Source: Actinoplanes campanulatus
Lineage (GTDB): Bacteria; Actinomycetota; Actinomycetes; Mycobacteriales; Micromonosporaceae
Assembly: GCF_014647795.1 (NCBI RefSeq)
Contig: NZ_BMPW01000013.1
Span: 62,001-126,000 of the forward strand
Reading direction: 5' to 3'
Length of the DNA stretch: 64,000 nt
Below are positions 34,471 through 45,021 of the stretch, one piece after another. The notes under the pieces are model-generated. The model ran no database searches, was not told the origin of the DNA, and was given only the letters and a program-made list of their open reading frames with translations. The translations under genes were made by a program, and so were the position numbers. Within the stretch, counting starts at the first letter, position 1, and every line of letters starts with the position of its first letter.

Positions 34471-35850
34471 GTGACCGATCGACCTGCTGATGTGGACGCG
34501 CTCTCCGCGACCGCCCGTGACCACCTGTGGATGCACTTCACCCGGCTCTCCACGTACCAGGACAACCCGGTCCCGGTGATCACCCGTGGCGACGGCTGCT
34601 ACGTGTGGGACTCGACCGGCCGGCGCTACCTCGACGGCCTCTCCGCGCTCTTCGTCGTCCAGACCGGCCACGGCCGCCAGGAACTGGCCGAGGCGGCCGC
34701 CAAGCAGGCCGGTGAGCTGGCCTACTTCCCCATCTGGTCGTACGCGCACCCCAAGGCCATCGAACTCGCCGGACGCCTCGCCGACCTGGCCCCCGGCGAC
34801 CTGAACCGGGTCTTCTTCACCACCGGCGGCTCCGAGGCCGTCGAGTCCGCGTGGAAGCTGGCCCGCTCCTACTTCAAGCGGGTCGGCAAGCCGCTGAAGA
34901 CCAAGGTCATCTCCCGGGCCGTCGCCTACCACGGCAGCTCGATGGGCGCCCTGTCGATCACCGGCATCCCGCCCTTCAAACAGGACTTCGAGCCGCTGGT
35001 CCCGTCGACGATGCGGGTGCCGAACACCAACTACTACCGGCGTCCCGACGAGAACATGACGCCCGAGCAGTTCGGGATCTGGGCCGCCGACCGCATCGCC
35101 GAGATGATCGAGTTCGAGGGCCCGGCCACGGTCGCCGCCGTCTACCTCGAGCCGGTGCAGAACGCCGGCGGCTGCTTCCCGCCGCCGCCCGGCTACTTCC
35201 AGCGGGTCCGCGAGATCTGCGACCGCTACGACGTGCTGCTCGTCTCCGACGAGGTGATCTGCGCCTTCGGCCGCCTCGGCGAGTACTTCGGCGCCGACCG
35301 CTACGGCTACCAGCCCGACATCATCACCGTCGCCAAGGGCCTGACCAGCGGCTACGTCCCGCTCGGCGCGATGATCGCCTCCGAGCGCCTGGCCGAGCCG
35401 TTCCTCACCGGCGCCAACTGGTTCGCCCACGGCATCACCTACGGCGGCCACCCGGTCGGTTCCGCGGTCGCGCTGGCCAACCTCGACATCATGGAGCGGG
35501 AGGGCCTCAACAAGCACGTCCGCGACAACAGCCCGCTCTTCCGCTCGTACCTGGAGAAGCTCCTCGACCTGCCGATCGTCGGCGACGTCCGCGGCGACGG
35601 CTACTTCTTCGGCATCGAGATGGTCAAGGACAAGGCCACCAAGGAGACCTTCGACGCCGAGGAGTCCGAGCGCCTGCTCCGCGGCTTCCTGTCGACGGCC
35701 CTGTTCGACGCCGGCCTCTACTGCCGCGCCGACGACCGCGGCGACCCGGTCATCCAGCTCGCCCCGCCACTGACCGCGACCGAGACCCAGTTCGCCGAGA
35801 TGGAGCAGATCCTCCGCGCCGTGCTGACCGAGGCCCACAACCGCCTCTGA
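34471..35850 (+). CDS. Class III aminotransferase (putrescine/diamine-pyruvate type)
   Basis: 459-aa PLP-dependent enzyme. Typical elements: TTGGSEAVESAWKLAR, AVAYHGSSMGA, VSDEVICAFGRLG and the Schiff-base lysine in VAKGLTSGYVPLGAM. The sequence family includes putrescine-pyruvate and beta-alanine-pyruvate transaminases; polyamine transporter genes upstream favour a diamine substrate. GTG at 34471 with GGGAGAG upstream was chosen; a GTG at 34456 is also in frame. It has its own promoter after the pot operon. Confidence 0.87.
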   Translation: MTDRPADVDALSATARDHLWMHFTRLSTYQDNPVPVITRGDGCYVWDSTGRRYLDGLSALFVVQTGHGRQELAEAAAKQAGELAYFPIWSYAHPKAIELAGRLADLAPGDLNRVFFTTGGSEAVESAWKLARSYFKRVGKPLKTKVISRAVAYHGSSMGALSITGIPPFKQDFEPLVPSTMRVPNTNYYRRPDENMTPEQFGIWAADRIAEMIEFEGPATVAAVYLEPVQNAGGCFPPPPGYFQRVREICDRYDVLLVSDEVICAFGRLGEYFGADRYGYQPDIITVAKGLTSGYVPLGAMIASERLAEPFLTGANWFAHGITYGGHPVGSAVALANLDIMEREGLNKHVRDNSPLFRSYLEKLLDLPIVGDVRGDGYFFGIEMVKDKATKETFDAEESERLLRGFLSTALFDAGLYCRADDRGDPVIQLAPPLTATETQFAEMEQILRAVLTEAHNRL

Positions 35851-36064
35851 CCACCCTCATCCCGACCGCCCGGGCGTTCCGCTCCCGGATTCCGCGAGCC
35901 CGCCCGGTGGTCCGGCCAGGCGTCTCTCTCGCTCTTCCTTTTCCGGTACGGGACTCGCGAACCCGCCGTACCAGACCCGCGAGGCGCTGCCCGGTCCGGA
36001 CCGTGCCGCGCCCGCCGGGCGTGAGTGGGTGGTCCAGCCTGACCGGGCAGCCGGCCGGGGTTCG

Positions 36065-36400
36065 TCACGGGCGCTGCACGTACACCCAGGCCTTGTCGCC
36101 GGACGCCAGCGGCGCCTCGACCCGGTGGTAGTCGTCCACCTCGTAGTCGTCGGCCTGCAACAGCTCCGCGCCGGTCACCTCCAGGGCCGAACCGTCGACC
36201 ACATCGGCCGGATCTCCGGTCGGCACCAGGATCGGGTGGAAGGCCTCGCCGCTGACGGCGAGCACCTCCGGGTCGGTGATCTCGACCCGGTCCAGCCGGA
36301 ACCCGACGATCCGGTCATCCCGCCCGTCGAGGCGACGCCCGAAGGTGCTCGTCTGCACGGCGGGGTCACGCAACGTCCCGTAGGAGAACAGCAGAGGCAT
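36065..36400 (-). CDS. Gamma-glutamylcyclotransferase-like (AIG2/GGCT) protein
   Basis: 111-aa protein with the GGCT fold signature LFSYGTLR at residues 4-11 that binds the substrate, and an acidic residue in SGEAFHPIL. It may act on gamma-glutamyl amines or other gamma-glutamyl compounds; with polyamine genes upstream, a gamma-glutamylamine role is conceivable but unproven. ATG at 36400; no strong RBS is evident. About 210 bases of featureless GC-rich DNA separate it from the convergent aminotransferase. Confidence 0.75.
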   Translation of the reverse strand: MPLLFSYGTLRDPAVQTSTFGRRLDGRDDRIVGFRLDRVEITDPEVLAVSGEAFHPILVPTGDPADVVDGSALEVTGAELLQADDYEVDDYHRVEAPLASGDKAWVYVQRP

Positions 36401-36572
36401 GATCGAATCCTAGCCACCTCCGAGGGGCCCCGGGTGACGCGGCCAGCCTTCGGGATCGCTAAAAGTTCCGGAATTCTATCGCAAGTTCAGACGCCCGCCG
36501 AACGCTCATTCGCGCTCGTAGAACCGGTCGAGGCGGGCCGATTCCCGGTAGTCCGCAGCGATAATTCCTCGT

Positions 36573-36589
36573 AACTTCCGGAAGTTTCG
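36573..36589. promoter_or_regulatory. Palindrome and xylan-regulon-like operator
   Basis: AACTTCCGGAAGTT (36573-36586) is a perfect 14-bp palindrome. Overlapping it, minus-strand CGAAACTTCCG (36579-36589) is identical to the site before the GH3 gene at 51524 and one base from the perfect CGAAACTTTCG at 51696. Confidence 0.5.
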
Positions 36590-36768
36590 GAGGCCGGGTC
36601 ACGTGTCGCGTCTTCCCTGCTCCGCCGCGCGCACCCGGTCACCGAATTGCTCGCCGCGCGCATTCCGTCCGCGCGCAACGGCGTCCATTCCGACGCTTCC
36701 CGCGCTATTTATTGAATGCATTAGAGCGTGCCGGTCGACATAATGAAAGATGCGTTTCCAGGGTTGCT

Positions 36769-36782
36769 CGGGAGCGCTCGAC
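36769..36782. promoter_or_regulatory. CebR/CelR-like operator candidate
   Basis: CGGGAGCGCTCGAC matches the actinomycete cellobiose-repressor consensus TGGGAGCGCTCCCA (recalled) at 10 of 14 positions, with an intact GGGAGCGCTC core. It lies about 220 bases before the xylanase start. Confidence 0.35.
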
Positions 36783-36884
36783 CGGCCGGTCACCAGCGAG
36801 CATGCCGGGGTTGACGTGCCCGTACGCAGCATGGCGGCGCCCAAGAAGCGCGGCCGCCAGCGGGCTGAGATCTTCTTTTCCGTA

Positions 36885-36913
36885 TTGACGCCGTCAATTA
36901 GACGGGCTTAGCG
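36885..36913 (+). promoter_or_regulatory. Xylanase promoter candidate with dyad
   Basis: -35 TTGACG (36885-36890), 17-bp spacer, -10 TTAGCG (36908-36913). The -35 is part of the perfect dyad TTGACGCCGTCAA (36885-36897), which could be an operator. Confidence 0.45.
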
Positions 36914-37001
36914 TACGGGTGGTTTGACGCTCTCTTCCGCGTGCGGCGACGTCCCTGTCGCGCGCCGCATCCCCGTTTCCGATTCCCGTCAGGAGTGACC
37001 C

Positions 37002-38132
37002 TTGACGAAGAAATCCCGCGTCGCGGCGGCCGTCCTCGCCGCATCGACGCTTCTCACCATCGGCGTCCAGCCGGCCCGGGCGGAGAACACCAGTGGCACC
37101 CCGGCGGCCGGGCACGGCGGCCACGCCGGTGTGCCGCTGCGCCGCGTCACCCCACGCGACCTGAAGATCGGCACGGCCGTCGCGGGCGGCGGCCACCACC
37201 TGGAGCAGGACTACCCGGACCCGTTCACCTACGACAAGCCGTACCGCCGGGTGCTGGCAGGTGAGTTCAACTCCGCCTCGCCGGAGAACCAGATGAAGTG
37301 GGAGTTCATCCACCCCGAGCGCAACCGGTACAACTTCGGCCCGGCCGACGCGATCGTGCGGTTCGCCCGCCGGCACGGCCAGGTCGTCCGCGGGCACACC
37401 CTGCTCTGGCACAGCCAGAACCCGGCGTGGCTGGCCGAGGGGCAGTTCAGCAAGGCCGAGCTGCGGGCGATCCTCAAGCAGCACATCTTCACGGTGGTGG
37501 GCCGCTACCGGGGCCAGATCCACCAGTGGGACGTCGCCAACGAGATCTTCGACGGCAACGGCGCGTACCGGCAGGAGAACATCTGGATCCGGGAGCTCGG
37601 CCCCGGCATCGTCGCCGACGCCTTCCGCTGGGCGCACCAGGCCGACCCCCGGGCGCAGCTGTTCCTCAACGACTACGGCGTGGAGTGGCCGGGGGCCAAG
37701 GTCGACGCCTACGAGGCGCTGGCCGAACAGCTGCTGGCCGACCGGGTGCCGCTGCACGGGTTCGCCTCGCAGGCCCACCTGAGCATGCGGTACGGCGCCC
37801 CCGACCAGCTGCGCGCCGTCCTCCAGCGCTTCGACGACCTGGGCCTGTACACCGCGATCACCGAGCTGGACGTCCGCATGGACCTCCCGGAGAGCGGTGT
37901 CCCCACGGCCGAACAGCTGACCACTCAGGCTCAGTACTACAAGACCGTCCTGGACGCCTGCCTGGCCGTCGACGACTGCAACTCCTTCACCCTGTGGGGC
38001 TTCACCGACAAGTACTCCTGGGTCCCCGTCTTCTTCCCCACCGAGGGCGCCGCCACCGTGATGTGGGACGACTTCACCCGGAAGCCCGCCTACGAAACCC
38101 TCCAGCAGACCCTGGCCGAAGCCCGAGGCTGA
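37002..38132 (+). CDS. Secreted GH10 endo-1,4-beta-xylanase
   Basis: 376 aa. Signal peptide of about 27 residues (positive KKSR, hydrophobic core, ARA cleavage site). One GH10 catalytic domain: GHTLLWHSQNPAW, acid/base E181 in WDVANEIFD, nucleophile E288 in ITELDVRM. No carbohydrate-binding module. The start is TTG at 37002, seven bases after AGGAG (36991-36995). It hydrolyses xylan outside the cell to xylo-oligosaccharides, which the importer at 51.8-54.9 kb could take up. Confidence 0.93.
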   Translation: MTKKSRVAAAVLAASTLLTIGVQPARAENTSGTPAAGHGGHAGVPLRRVTPRDLKIGTAVAGGGHHLEQDYPDPFTYDKPYRRVLAGEFNSASPENQMKWEFIHPERNRYNFGPADAIVRFARRHGQVVRGHTLLWHSQNPAWLAEGQFSKAELRAILKQHIFTVVGRYRGQIHQWDVANEIFDGNGAYRQENIWIRELGPGIVADAFRWAHQADPRAQLFLNDYGVEWPGAKVDAYEALAEQLLADRVPLHGFASQAHLSMRYGAPDQLRAVLQRFDDLGLYTAITELDVRMDLPESGVPTAEQLTTQAQYYKTVLDACLAVDDCNSFTLWGFTDKYSWVPVFFPTEGAATVMWDDFTRKPAYETLQQTLAEARG

Positions 38133-38143
38133 GCCGGTCACGC

Positions 38144-38193
38144 GGAGCGGGCGGTCCCGGTCTTGCCGGCCAGGCACCGGGGTCGCCCGCTCC
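38144..38193 (+). terminator. Possible terminator after the xylanase gene
   Basis: Perfect 10-bp inverted repeat GGAGCGGGCG/CGCCCGCTCC (38144-38153 and 38184-38193) with a 30-base GC-rich interior that can itself fold. No T tail. The rest of the 258-base gap to the next gene shows nothing clear. Confidence 0.4.
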
Positions 38194-38390
38194 CAGGCCG
38201 TTGCGCCGGTCACGGCAGCCGTCACCCACGGCCCACCGGGACCGGCGCCCGCACCAGCTCGGCCTCCCCGGCGGCCAGGCGCACACGCCCGGGCGGCCGG
38301 CGTCACGACGGAGGGCGGGCGCGGCCGTCCGCGTCGTCGTCGACGGACACCGACTCGCCCGGCGACAGAACCCGCCGGGCGCCGGATCCG

Positions 38391-40478
<2,088 letters not shown>

Positions 40479-40518
40479 TCGTCTCCTTGATGGTTCGGGT
40501 GGGGCGGATCCGAGTCTG

Positions 40519-40532
40519 CCGGAGCGCTCCCA
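40519..40532. promoter_or_regulatory. CebR/CelR-like operator before exported GH3 gene
   Basis: CCGGAGCGCTCCCA matches TGGGAGCGCTCCCA (recalled consensus) at 12 of 14 positions. It lies 41 bases upstream of the GH3 start, between this gene and the divergent response regulator. No CebR-like gene is adjacent. Confidence 0.55.
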
Positions 40533-40648
40533 CGGCCCGTCGCGCGGGTCGTTCGGGCAGGGATGTCCGCGTTCGTAATTGTCCGGAAACGCCCCGGGTC
40601 GCGGCTGGTCGGCGCATGCTGGGACGAAGCACTTCCGACGGAGCTGAC

Positions 40649-41077
40649 ATGGTCGCATTGCTGATCGCTGAGGACGACGAGGACATCTCCCTGGTCCTGG
40701 CCCGGGTGTTCAAGCGAACCGGAATGACCGTCCTGCGCGCATCGGACGGATGGGCGGCGTTCGAGACGATAGTCGAACAGCGGCCGGACGTCGTGCTGAC
40801 CGATCTCGGCATGCCGCGGATGGACGGCTGGGAACTGATCGACGCCATCCGGGCGCACGAGGACGGGGGGATCCGGCGTGTCCCGGTGGCGGTCCTGAGC
40901 GGGCATCTGCGTCCCGGGGACCCGCGGGCCGCCTCTTCCAAGGTCTGCGCCATCCTGCTCAAGCCCTGCCCCAACGACCAGCTGCTGGCGACCATGGACG
41001 AGCTGGTCACGATCGGGCCGCACGACCATGACAGGGCCGACTCCCGCTGTCCCGCCGACCTGCCTGTTTCAGTATGA
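40649..41077 (+). CDS. Single-domain response regulator
   Basis: 142-aa CheY-like receiver without output domain. Acidic pocket EDD (8-10), phosphoacceptor D52 in VVLTDLGMPRMDG, conserved K105 in ILLKPCPNDQL. The ATG at 40649 is preceded by GGAG; the longer open frame upstream is not coding. It precedes the kinase at 41142 by 64 bases on the same strand, so they are likely partners. Output might pass through an Hpt protein such as the one at 6391-6792. Confidence 0.9.
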   Translation: MVALLIAEDDEDISLVLARVFKRTGMTVLRASDGWAAFETIVEQRPDVVLTDLGMPRMDGWELIDAIRAHEDGGIRRVPVAVLSGHLRPGDPRAASSKVCAILLKPCPNDQLLATMDELVTIGPHDHDRADSRCPADLPVSV

Positions 41078-41141
41078 AAAAGTGTGAGATATAGGTGCTT
41101 GGGTAAACCCATCAGCCTGGGTCGGGAGAATCGGGCGGGTC

Positions 41142-43241
41142 ATGGCGGTGGTGCTGGACGAGGCTGTGCTGACGGATCCGGTACGTCTGCGTGCGGTCGA
41201 CCGCGCCCTCCTCTCGCTGCCCGGCCGGTCCACCCCGCTCGACGACACCGCCCGGCTGGTGGCGAGGCTGCTGCACACCCCGATGGCCTGCGTCACCCTG
41301 ATCTCCGAGGACGAGGAACTGTTCGTCGGCGAGCACGCCATCCCGCACGAGCTGAGCCTGCCCCGCCGCGCCCCGCTGTCCTACTCGGTCTGCAAGTACG
41401 TGGTCTCCGCCGACCGGGCCATCCTCAGCCGGGACATGACCGGGGAGACCGACGAGGTGCTCAGCAGGCACCTGCTCGTGGTCGAGTTCGGGATCCGGGC
41501 GTTCCTCGGTGTGCCGGTCCGTGACCGGGACGGCCGCCCGATCGGCTCGCTGACCGTCTTCGACCACCGCCCCCGCGACTGGACCGGTGAGGAGACCGAC
41601 ATCCTCACCGCGGTCGCCGACACGATCCGGGTGCAGGACGACAGCGCCTTCCACACCACGCTGCTGGAGAGCATGGAGGCCGGCGTGGTGGCCTGCGACC
41701 GATCCGGCCGGATCGTCTACGCCAACCGCTCGGTGCGGGAGGTCCTCGGGTTCGGCCCGGACGGACCGCTGCCGCCCGAGTTCGAGACGGAGGCCTACCG
41801 GCTGCTCACCACCCCCGACCACCGGCCGATGTCACCGGCCGAGAGCCCGCTGCTGCGCGCCCTCAACGGCGAGTGCGTCGTCTCCGAGGACGTGCTGATC
41901 CGCCGGCCCGGCCACCGGACCCAGATCTTCGACACCAGCGCGCAGCCCATCCTCGGCCTGACCGGTGACGCGCTCGGCGCGGTGGCGGTCGCCCACGAGG
42001 TCACCGCGCTGCGCCGGGTCGAACGGTTCCGCAACTGCCACATCGCCGTGCAGCACGTGTTGCAGGGCGCCCGCACGGTGAGCGAGGCGACCCCCGAGCT
42101 GCTGCGGGCGGTCACCGCCACCCTGGGCTGGCCGGCGGCCGAGCTGTACCTGATCGACGAGGCGACCGGGCTGCTCCAGTCGGCCGGGCACTGGGACTCC
42201 TCCGGGCTGGATCCGGACGGCTTCTTCGGGCACACCCCGGTCCACGGGCAGGGCATCACCGGGCGGGCGTGGGAGTCCGGGCGGCCGGTCTGGATGCCCG
42301 ACCTGAGCCTGAGCACCGATCTGCGGACCGCCCACGAGCGCGAACGGGTGGAGATCTGCCTGCGGCGCGGCGTCCGGACCGCGCTGGCCGTGCCGGTCCG
42401 CGACGGCGGGACCCTGCTCGGCGTGCTGACCTGCTATGCCGGCACCCAGGAGTACGAGCCCGACCTGCTCACCGTGCTGCTCGACGGGGTGGCCGCGCAG
42501 GTCGGCGTCTTCGTGGCCCAGCGCCGTGCCGAGGAGCTGTCCCGCCAGCTGGCCCGGGCACAGGCGGACTTCGTCGACCTGGTGGGGCACGAGCTGCGCA
42601 CCCCGCTCACGTCGATCACCGCGAACGCCGCCCTGCTGGCCGAGGAGACGTCCGGTCTGGACGCCGATTCCCGGCACATGGTGGAGAGCGTCGCCCGCAA
42701 CGCGGGCACCCTCCAGCGGATCGCGGACACCCTGCTCGACCTGGCCGGGCTCGACGCCGGCCACCTCGAACTGGACGTCGACGAGGTGGACCTGGCGGCC
42801 CTGCTGTCCGACGCGGTGACCGAGGCCCGGCGCACCGCCGACCGGCTCACCCTGGTCACCGAGCTGCCCGCCGAGCTGCGCCTGCCCGGCGACGCGGAAC
42901 GGCTCCGGCAGGTCGTCGACGACCTGCTGCTCAACGCGGTCCGGTACAGCCCGCCGGGCGAGCCGGTGCACGTCACGCTGCGCGCCGACGACGCGATGGC
43001 CGATCTGTGCATCGCCGACCACGGCATCGGCACCCCGCCCGGCGAGCACGACCGGGTGTTCGACCGGTTCTTCCGCGGCAGCAACGTGCGCCACCAGGGC
43101 ACCCCGGGCAGCGGGCTGGGACTCAGCCTGGCCCGGGCCATCGTGCTGCTGCACGGCGGCACGATCCGGCTCTGCGACAACCGGCCGTCCGGGACGATCG
43201 TGTGCGTGCGCCTGCCCCTCGCCGGGCCGCCCGGCGTTTGA
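41142..43241 (+). CDS. GAF-PAS-GAF sensor histidine kinase
   Basis: 699-aa cytosolic kinase: GAF (about 35-165), PAS (about 170-285), GAF (about 300-462), HisKA with H483 in [16 protein letters not shown], HATPase (about 560-695) with N box DLLLNAVRYSPPGEP and GSGLGLSLARAI. The PAS-GAF-kinase half closely resembles the kinase at 3920-5896 (for example MEAGVVACDRSGRIV against [15 protein letters not shown]), suggesting duplication. No transmembrane helices. Its stop abuts the stop of the convergent FAD oxidoreductase (TGATCA). Confidence 0.9.
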   Translation: MAVVLDEAVLTDPVRLRAVDRALLSLPGRSTPLDDTARLVARLLHTPMACVTLISEDEELFVGEHAIPHELSLPRRAPLSYSVCKYVVSADRAILSRDMTGETDEVLSRHLLVVEFGIRAFLGVPVRDRDGRPIGSLTVFDHRPRDWTGEETDILTAVADTIRVQDDSAFHTTLLESMEAGVVACDRSGRIVYANRSVREVLGFGPDGPLPPEFETEAYRLLTTPDHRPMSPAESPLLRALNGECVVSEDVLIRRPGHRTQIFDTSAQPILGLTGDALGAVAVAHEVTALRRVERFRNCHIAVQHVLQGARTVSEATPELLRAVTATLGWPAAELYLIDEATGLLQSAGHWDSSGLDPDGFFGHTPVHGQGITGRAWESGRPVWMPDLSLSTDLRTAHERERVEICLRRGVRTALAVPVRDGGTLLGVLTCYAGTQEYEPDLLTVLLDGVAAQVGVFVAQRRAEELSRQLARAQADFVDLVGHELRTPLTSITANAALLAEETSGLDADSRHMVESVARNAGTLQRIADTLLDLAGLDAGHLELDVDEVDLAALLSDAVTEARRTADRLTLVTELPAELRLPGDAERLRQVVDDLLLNAVRYSPPGEPVHVTLRADDAMADLCIADHGIGTPPGEHDRVFDRFFRGSNVRHQGTPGSGLGLSLARAIVLLHGGTIRLCDNRPSGTIVCVRLPLAGPPGV

Positions 43242-44513
43242 TCAGGCCGCCCGGCGGCGGTCCAGGGCGTCGAGCAGGGCGGTGGCGCGCAGGCCCGCGT
43301 TGATGCCGAGCCAGCGGGCCGGTTCCGGCTCCCAGCGGCGCGAGCGATGGTTAACCCACGGCAGGGCGGTCAGGTCACTGTCGCGGCCGAGGATCAGATC
43401 AGCGAGGGTACGCCCGGCGAGGTTCGCGGCCGCGACGCCGTCGCCCACGTAGCCCCCGGCCCAGCCGATCCCGTCCCGCAGGCCGACCGACGGCATCCAG
43501 TCGCGCGGGATGCCGAGCGGCCCACCCCACCGGTACGCGATCGGCGGGTCGATCCCGAACAGGTCGGTGAGCGTCGCCCGCAGCGCCTCGAAAACCCCGG
43601 GCACCAGGTCGTACTTCGGCCGGACCCGGGACCCGAAGTGGTACGGCGCCCCGCGCCCACCGAAGGCCAGCCGGTCGTCGGCGGTCCGCTGACCGTAGAT
43701 GACCAGCCGTCGCTCGTCCGTGAACGTCTCCCGGCGGGCCAGGCCGGCCCGCTGCCAGAACTCGGCGGGCAGCGGCTCGGTGACGATCATCAGCGAGTAG
43801 ACCGGGGCCAGGTCACGGCGGTGACCGGCGAGCCCGGCGGTGTAGCCCTCCAGTGCTCGCACCACGTGCGCGGCGCGCAGCGTACCCCGCCCGGTCTTGA
43901 TCTGCCCGGTCTTGATCTGCTCGACGCGGGTGCCCTCGTGGATGGTGACGCCGAGCCGCTCGACCGTCTCGGCGAGGCCGCGGACCAGCTTGGCCGGGTG
44001 CAGGGCGGCGCAGTGCTCGCTGTAGACGCCGCCGAGCACACCCTCGGCGGCGCACCTGGCGCGGGCCTCGCCGGCGTCGACGAAGCCCGGGTCCCGCCGG
44101 GCCCGCCGCAGCTGGACCGGGTTGCGGGCCAGCGAGATGACGCCGCCCTTGGCGTAGTCGCAGTCGATGCCCTCGGCCGCGGTGACCCGCCCGACCTCGT
44201 CGACGGTGTCCTCGAGCGCCCGGGTCATCGCGGCGGCCGCGCCCGGCCCGAAGCGGCGGGACAGCCTCGCCTCGGAGACCGGGAACAGGCCGGACGCCCA
44301 GCCGCCGTTGCGGCCGGACGCGCCGAAGCCGCAGTACTCCGCGTCGACGACGACGATCCGCGTCTGCGGGGCGGCCTTGGCCAGGTAGTACGCGGTCCAG
44401 AGGCCCGTGTACCCGCCGCCGGCGATGGCCACGTCGGCCTCCCGGTCGCCGTCCAGCGGCGGGCGTCTCTCGATCGGGCCCAGGGAGTCGAGCCAGAAGG
44501 AGGGGCTGCTCAT
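43242..44513 (-). CDS. FAD-dependent amine oxidoreductase (DAO/PuuB-like)
   Basis: 423 aa with the N-terminal Rossmann dinucleotide motif VAIAGGGYTGLWTAYYL and a second FAD-contact segment GDGVAAANLAGRTLADLI. The fold and GASGRNGGWASG stretch match glycine/sarcosine oxidase-like and gamma-glutamylputrescine oxidase-like enzymes. In this operon a (glutamyl)putrescine or related amine is the likely substrate, but no glutamylputrescine synthetase gene is present. ATG at 44513 lies five bases from the AsnC gene end. It contains a duplicated QIKTG pentapeptide. Confidence 0.83.
   Translation of the reverse strand: MSSPSFWLDSLGPIERRPPLDGDREADVAIAGGGYTGLWTAYYLAKAAPQTRIVVVDAEYCGFGASGRNGGWASGLFPVSEARLSRRFGPGAAAAMTRALEDTVDEVGRVTAAEGIDCDYAKGGVISLARNPVQLRRARRDPGFVDAGEARARCAAEGVLGGVYSEHCAALHPAKLVRGLAETVERLGVTIHEGTRVEQIKTGQIKTGRGTLRAAHVVRALEGYTAGLAGHRRDLAPVYSLMIVTEPLPAEFWQRAGLARRETFTDERRLVIYGQRTADDRLAFGGRGAPYHFGSRVRPKYDLVPGVFEALRATLTDLFGIDPPIAYRWGGPLGIPRDWMPSVGLRDGIGWAGGYVGDGVAAANLAGRTLADLILGRDSDLTALPWVNHRSRRWEPEPARWLGINAGLRATALLDALDRRRAA
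43890..43919 (-). repeat. 15-bp tandem duplication inside the FAD oxidoreductase gene
   Basis: Two identical 15-base units (CCCGGTCTTGATCTG) give QIKTG twice in a row. In-frame, so not disruptive. Confidence 0.9.
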
Positions 44514-44517
44514 CCGG

Positions 44518-44973
44518 TTACCGTGTCCCCCAGGCGTAGGTCTGTTTCGCGAGGCGCAGGTACATGAAGGTGTCGGTCTCGCTGACGCCCTCGATGGCCC
44601 GGACCTTCTCGTTGAGGATGTCGAGCAGGTGCTCGTCATCGGTGCAGACCAGCTCGACCAGCAGGTCGTAGCGGCCGGCACAGATCACCACGTAGTCCAC
44701 CTCGGGGATCTCGGCGATCCGGTCCGCGATGGCGCGCAGGTCACCGTTGACCCGCAGGCCGACCATGGCCTGCCGGGCGAAACCCAGCGTGAGCGGGTCG
44801 GTGACCGCGACGATCTGCATGAGCCCGTTGTCCAGCAGCCGCTGTACGCGCTGGCGTACCGCCGCCTCGGAGAGCCCGATCGTCTTGGCCAGCGTCGCGT
44901 ACGACATCCGCCCGTCGCGCTGCAGGTGCTCGATGATCAGTTTGTTGGTGTCGTCCAGGGTCACGTCCGTCAC
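44518..44973 (-). CDS. Lrp/AsnC-family transcriptional regulator
   Basis: 151 aa. N-terminal helix-turn-helix (LQRDGRMSYATLAKTIGLSE; AAVRQRVQRLL) and C-terminal RAM ligand-binding domain (YVVICAGRYDLLVELVC). It probably responds to an amino acid or amine and controls the polyamine/GABA genes around it. GTG at 44973 was chosen; the frame also offers ATG at 45009 without an RBS. It sits inside the operon aldehyde dehydrogenase > gabT > asnC > oxidoreductase, so it may autoregulate the series. Confidence 0.87.
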   Translation of the reverse strand: MTDVTLDDTNKLIIEHLQRDGRMSYATLAKTIGLSEAAVRQRVQRLLDNGLMQIVAVTDPLTLGFARQAMVGLRVNGDLRAIADRIAEIPEVDYVVICAGRYDLLVELVCTDDEHLLDILNEKVRAIEGVSETDTFMYLRLAKQTYAWGTR

Positions 44974-45021
44974 GGCGCGATTCTTCCCTGGAACGCTTGA
45001 CGTAGGCAAAGGGGTCGCCCG

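Larger units (their letters stand above)
36401..37001. other. Regulatory intergenic region before the xylanase gene
   Basis: 600 bases, distinctly more AT-rich than the rest, without a convincing gene. It carries palindromes and a promoter listed separately. There is also TTCCGGAA (36466-36473), and an AT-rich stretch around 36706-36725. Most of it probably serves control of the xylanase gene. Confidence 0.6.
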
